Below, one piece after another: positions 4,493 through 5,284 of a stretch of 5,284 nt of DNA (position 1 is the stretch's first letter; each line of letters begins with the position of its first letter). The notes under the pieces were generated by a model that worked only from the letters and a program-made list of their open reading frames with translations, searched no databases and was not told the DNA's origin. The DNA is from an uncultured Eubacteriales bacterium (lineage in GTDB: Bacteria; Bacillota_A; Clostridia; Oscillospirales; Acutalibacteraceae). The stretch lies in the NCBI GenBank assembly GCA_934454005.1, contig CAKSGI010000143.1:1-5284 (forward strand). The letters are read 5' to 3'. Both the position numbers and the translations under genes were made by a program.

Positions 4493-5284
4493 ATGCTAAA
4501 AAACTTAAACCAAATTGTGCAACATAATATTAAAAGATTAAGTGTGTTTTTGGTTATGGGAACAGTCATAGTAGCGAGTACAATTTCTGTTACAGCGTTA
4601 AGTCAGAGAGTGTATATAGAAGATGGAGAAAATGTAACTACTTTATATTCTATAAAAACAGAGGTGGCCGATGCTCTTAAACAAGCGGGTGTTGAATTAG
4701 GTCCTGACGATACAACTGAAAAAACAGATAATGAAGATGGAACCCGGATTAAAGTTTTTAGAGCATTTCCTGTAACGGTTGTTGATGATGAAGAAACTAT
4801 TGAGGTCAATATTAGTAGAGGGACTGTTATGGACGCAGTTGATAAATCTGGATTAACTGTAGGTGCCGAGGACATTGTAAGTCCGTTATCGTCAACTGAG
4901 CTATCTAATGGTATGGAGATAAATATTTTAAGACGATATAATATAACATTAATAATGGGAAAAGAAGTTAGAAATTTAGTTGTTCCAGCAGGGACAGTTA
5001 GAGAAGCTCTTAAGTTTTTAGAATTACCTTTAGGCGATGAGGATAGTGTTAATGTTGATCCTGAATCTAAAGTTTTTGAGGGGATGGAAATAAATCTTAC
5101 CAGAGTTGAGTACACCGAAAGAAAAGAAGAGGAAGAAGTACCTTATTCAAAAACTACAACTATGACGGATTCCCTTTATGAAGGGGAGAGAAAAGTTGAA
5201 TCAGGAAAAAATGGAACAAAAGAAATAACTCTGAAAGATAAAATTGTCAATGGAGAAGTGGTAGAAACAAAAAGAGTTTCAGAA
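4493..5284 (+). CDS. Secreted cell-wall protein with three DUF348 repeats and a G5 domain, YabE-like (3' end missing)
   Basis: The frame runs open from ATG 4493 to the window edge, 264 codons without a stop. A basic start (NIKRLS) and a hydrophobic segment (about 16-36) form a signal peptide or membrane anchor. Three DUF348 (PF03990) ubiquitin-like repeats follow at about 38-90, 92-147 and 150-205, each with a TVxxAL-like helix (EVADALKQAGV, TVMDAVDKSGL, TVREALKFLEL) and a GxxIxIxR-like end (DGTRIKVFR, NGMEINILR, EGMEINLTR). A G5 domain (from about 207) then begins, with VPYSKT, YEGERKV, GKNGTKE and IVNGEVVETK. This order is that of YabE/Rpf-like proteins, which usually end in a 3D or other peptidoglycan-cleaving domain, so a wall-remodelling role outside the membrane is likely; the catalytic part would lie beyond 5284. 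AAGGAG (4475-4480) sits 12 bases before ATG, longer than usual, but no closer in-frame start exists. Expression is expected to be strong. Confidence 0.9.
   Translation, partial: MLKNLNQIVQHNIKRLSVFLVMGTVIVASTISVTALSQRVYIEDGENVTTLYSIKTEVADALKQAGVELGPDDTTEKTDNEDGTRIKVFRAFPVTVVDDEETIEVNISRGTVMDAVDKSGLTVGAEDIVSPLSSTELSNGMEINILRRYNITLIMGKEVRNLVVPAGTVREALKFLELPLGDEDSVNVDPESKVFEGMEINLTRVEYTERKEEEEVPYSKTTTMTDSLYEGERKVESGKNGTKEITLKDKIVNGEVVETKRVSE

Noticed and set aside
4603..5115. Reverse-strand 170-codon frame rich in Ser, Thr and Val
   Set aside because: It is the shadow of the DUF348/G5 gene on the + strand, whose translation shows clear repeated domains and a signal segment.

Overview
This is a very AT-rich window with Gram-positive signals: strong GGAGG-type Shine-Dalgarno sites, extended -10 promoters, hairpin/T-run terminators and a TTG start. 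The gene set (an N-terminal-rubredoxin 'reverse' rubrerythrin and a DUF348/G5 cell-wall protein) points to an anaerobic member of the Clostridia. The genus cannot be named from this sequence. All real genes lie on the + strand.

Layout: (1) 2-466, the 3' end of a class I SAM-dependent RNA methyltransferase, cut by the left edge. (2) 557-1096, reverse rubrerythrin (NADH-dependent peroxidase type), closed by a perfect terminator at 1121-1153. (3) 1466-2134, a small monotopic sugar-phosphate transferase of the bacterial sugar transferase family, with its own promoter, a TTG start and a terminator at 2148-2181. (4) 2637-4079, an organophosphate:phosphate antiporter of the GlpT/UhpT type. It is preceded by a 455-base gap holding a good promoter, dyads and a roughly 230-nt leader, and followed by a terminator at 4096-4127. 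(5) 4493-5284, the N-terminal 264 residues of a secreted DUF348 x3 + G5 cell-wall protein (YabE-like), cut by the right edge.

The genes do not form one pathway. Terminators after the rubrerythrin, the sugar transferase and the antiporter isolate each of these, so the region reads as a run of single-gene transcription units: stress defence, glycan assembly, sugar/glycerol-phosphate uptake and wall remodelling.

I see no phage, insertion sequence, CRISPR array, tRNA, rRNA or obvious new multi-gene system. The interest is in the non-coding DNA. The DUF348/G5 gene has a perfect-consensus promoter (TTGACA-17-TATAAT) and a leader that folds on paper into three back-to-back hairpins of 31-32 nt, the last with the Shine-Dalgarno in its loop. 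Further upstream lies an exact match to the WalR box TGTWAH-N5-TGTWAH. The antiporter leader can form mutually exclusive stems and has repeated dyads upstream of its promoter.
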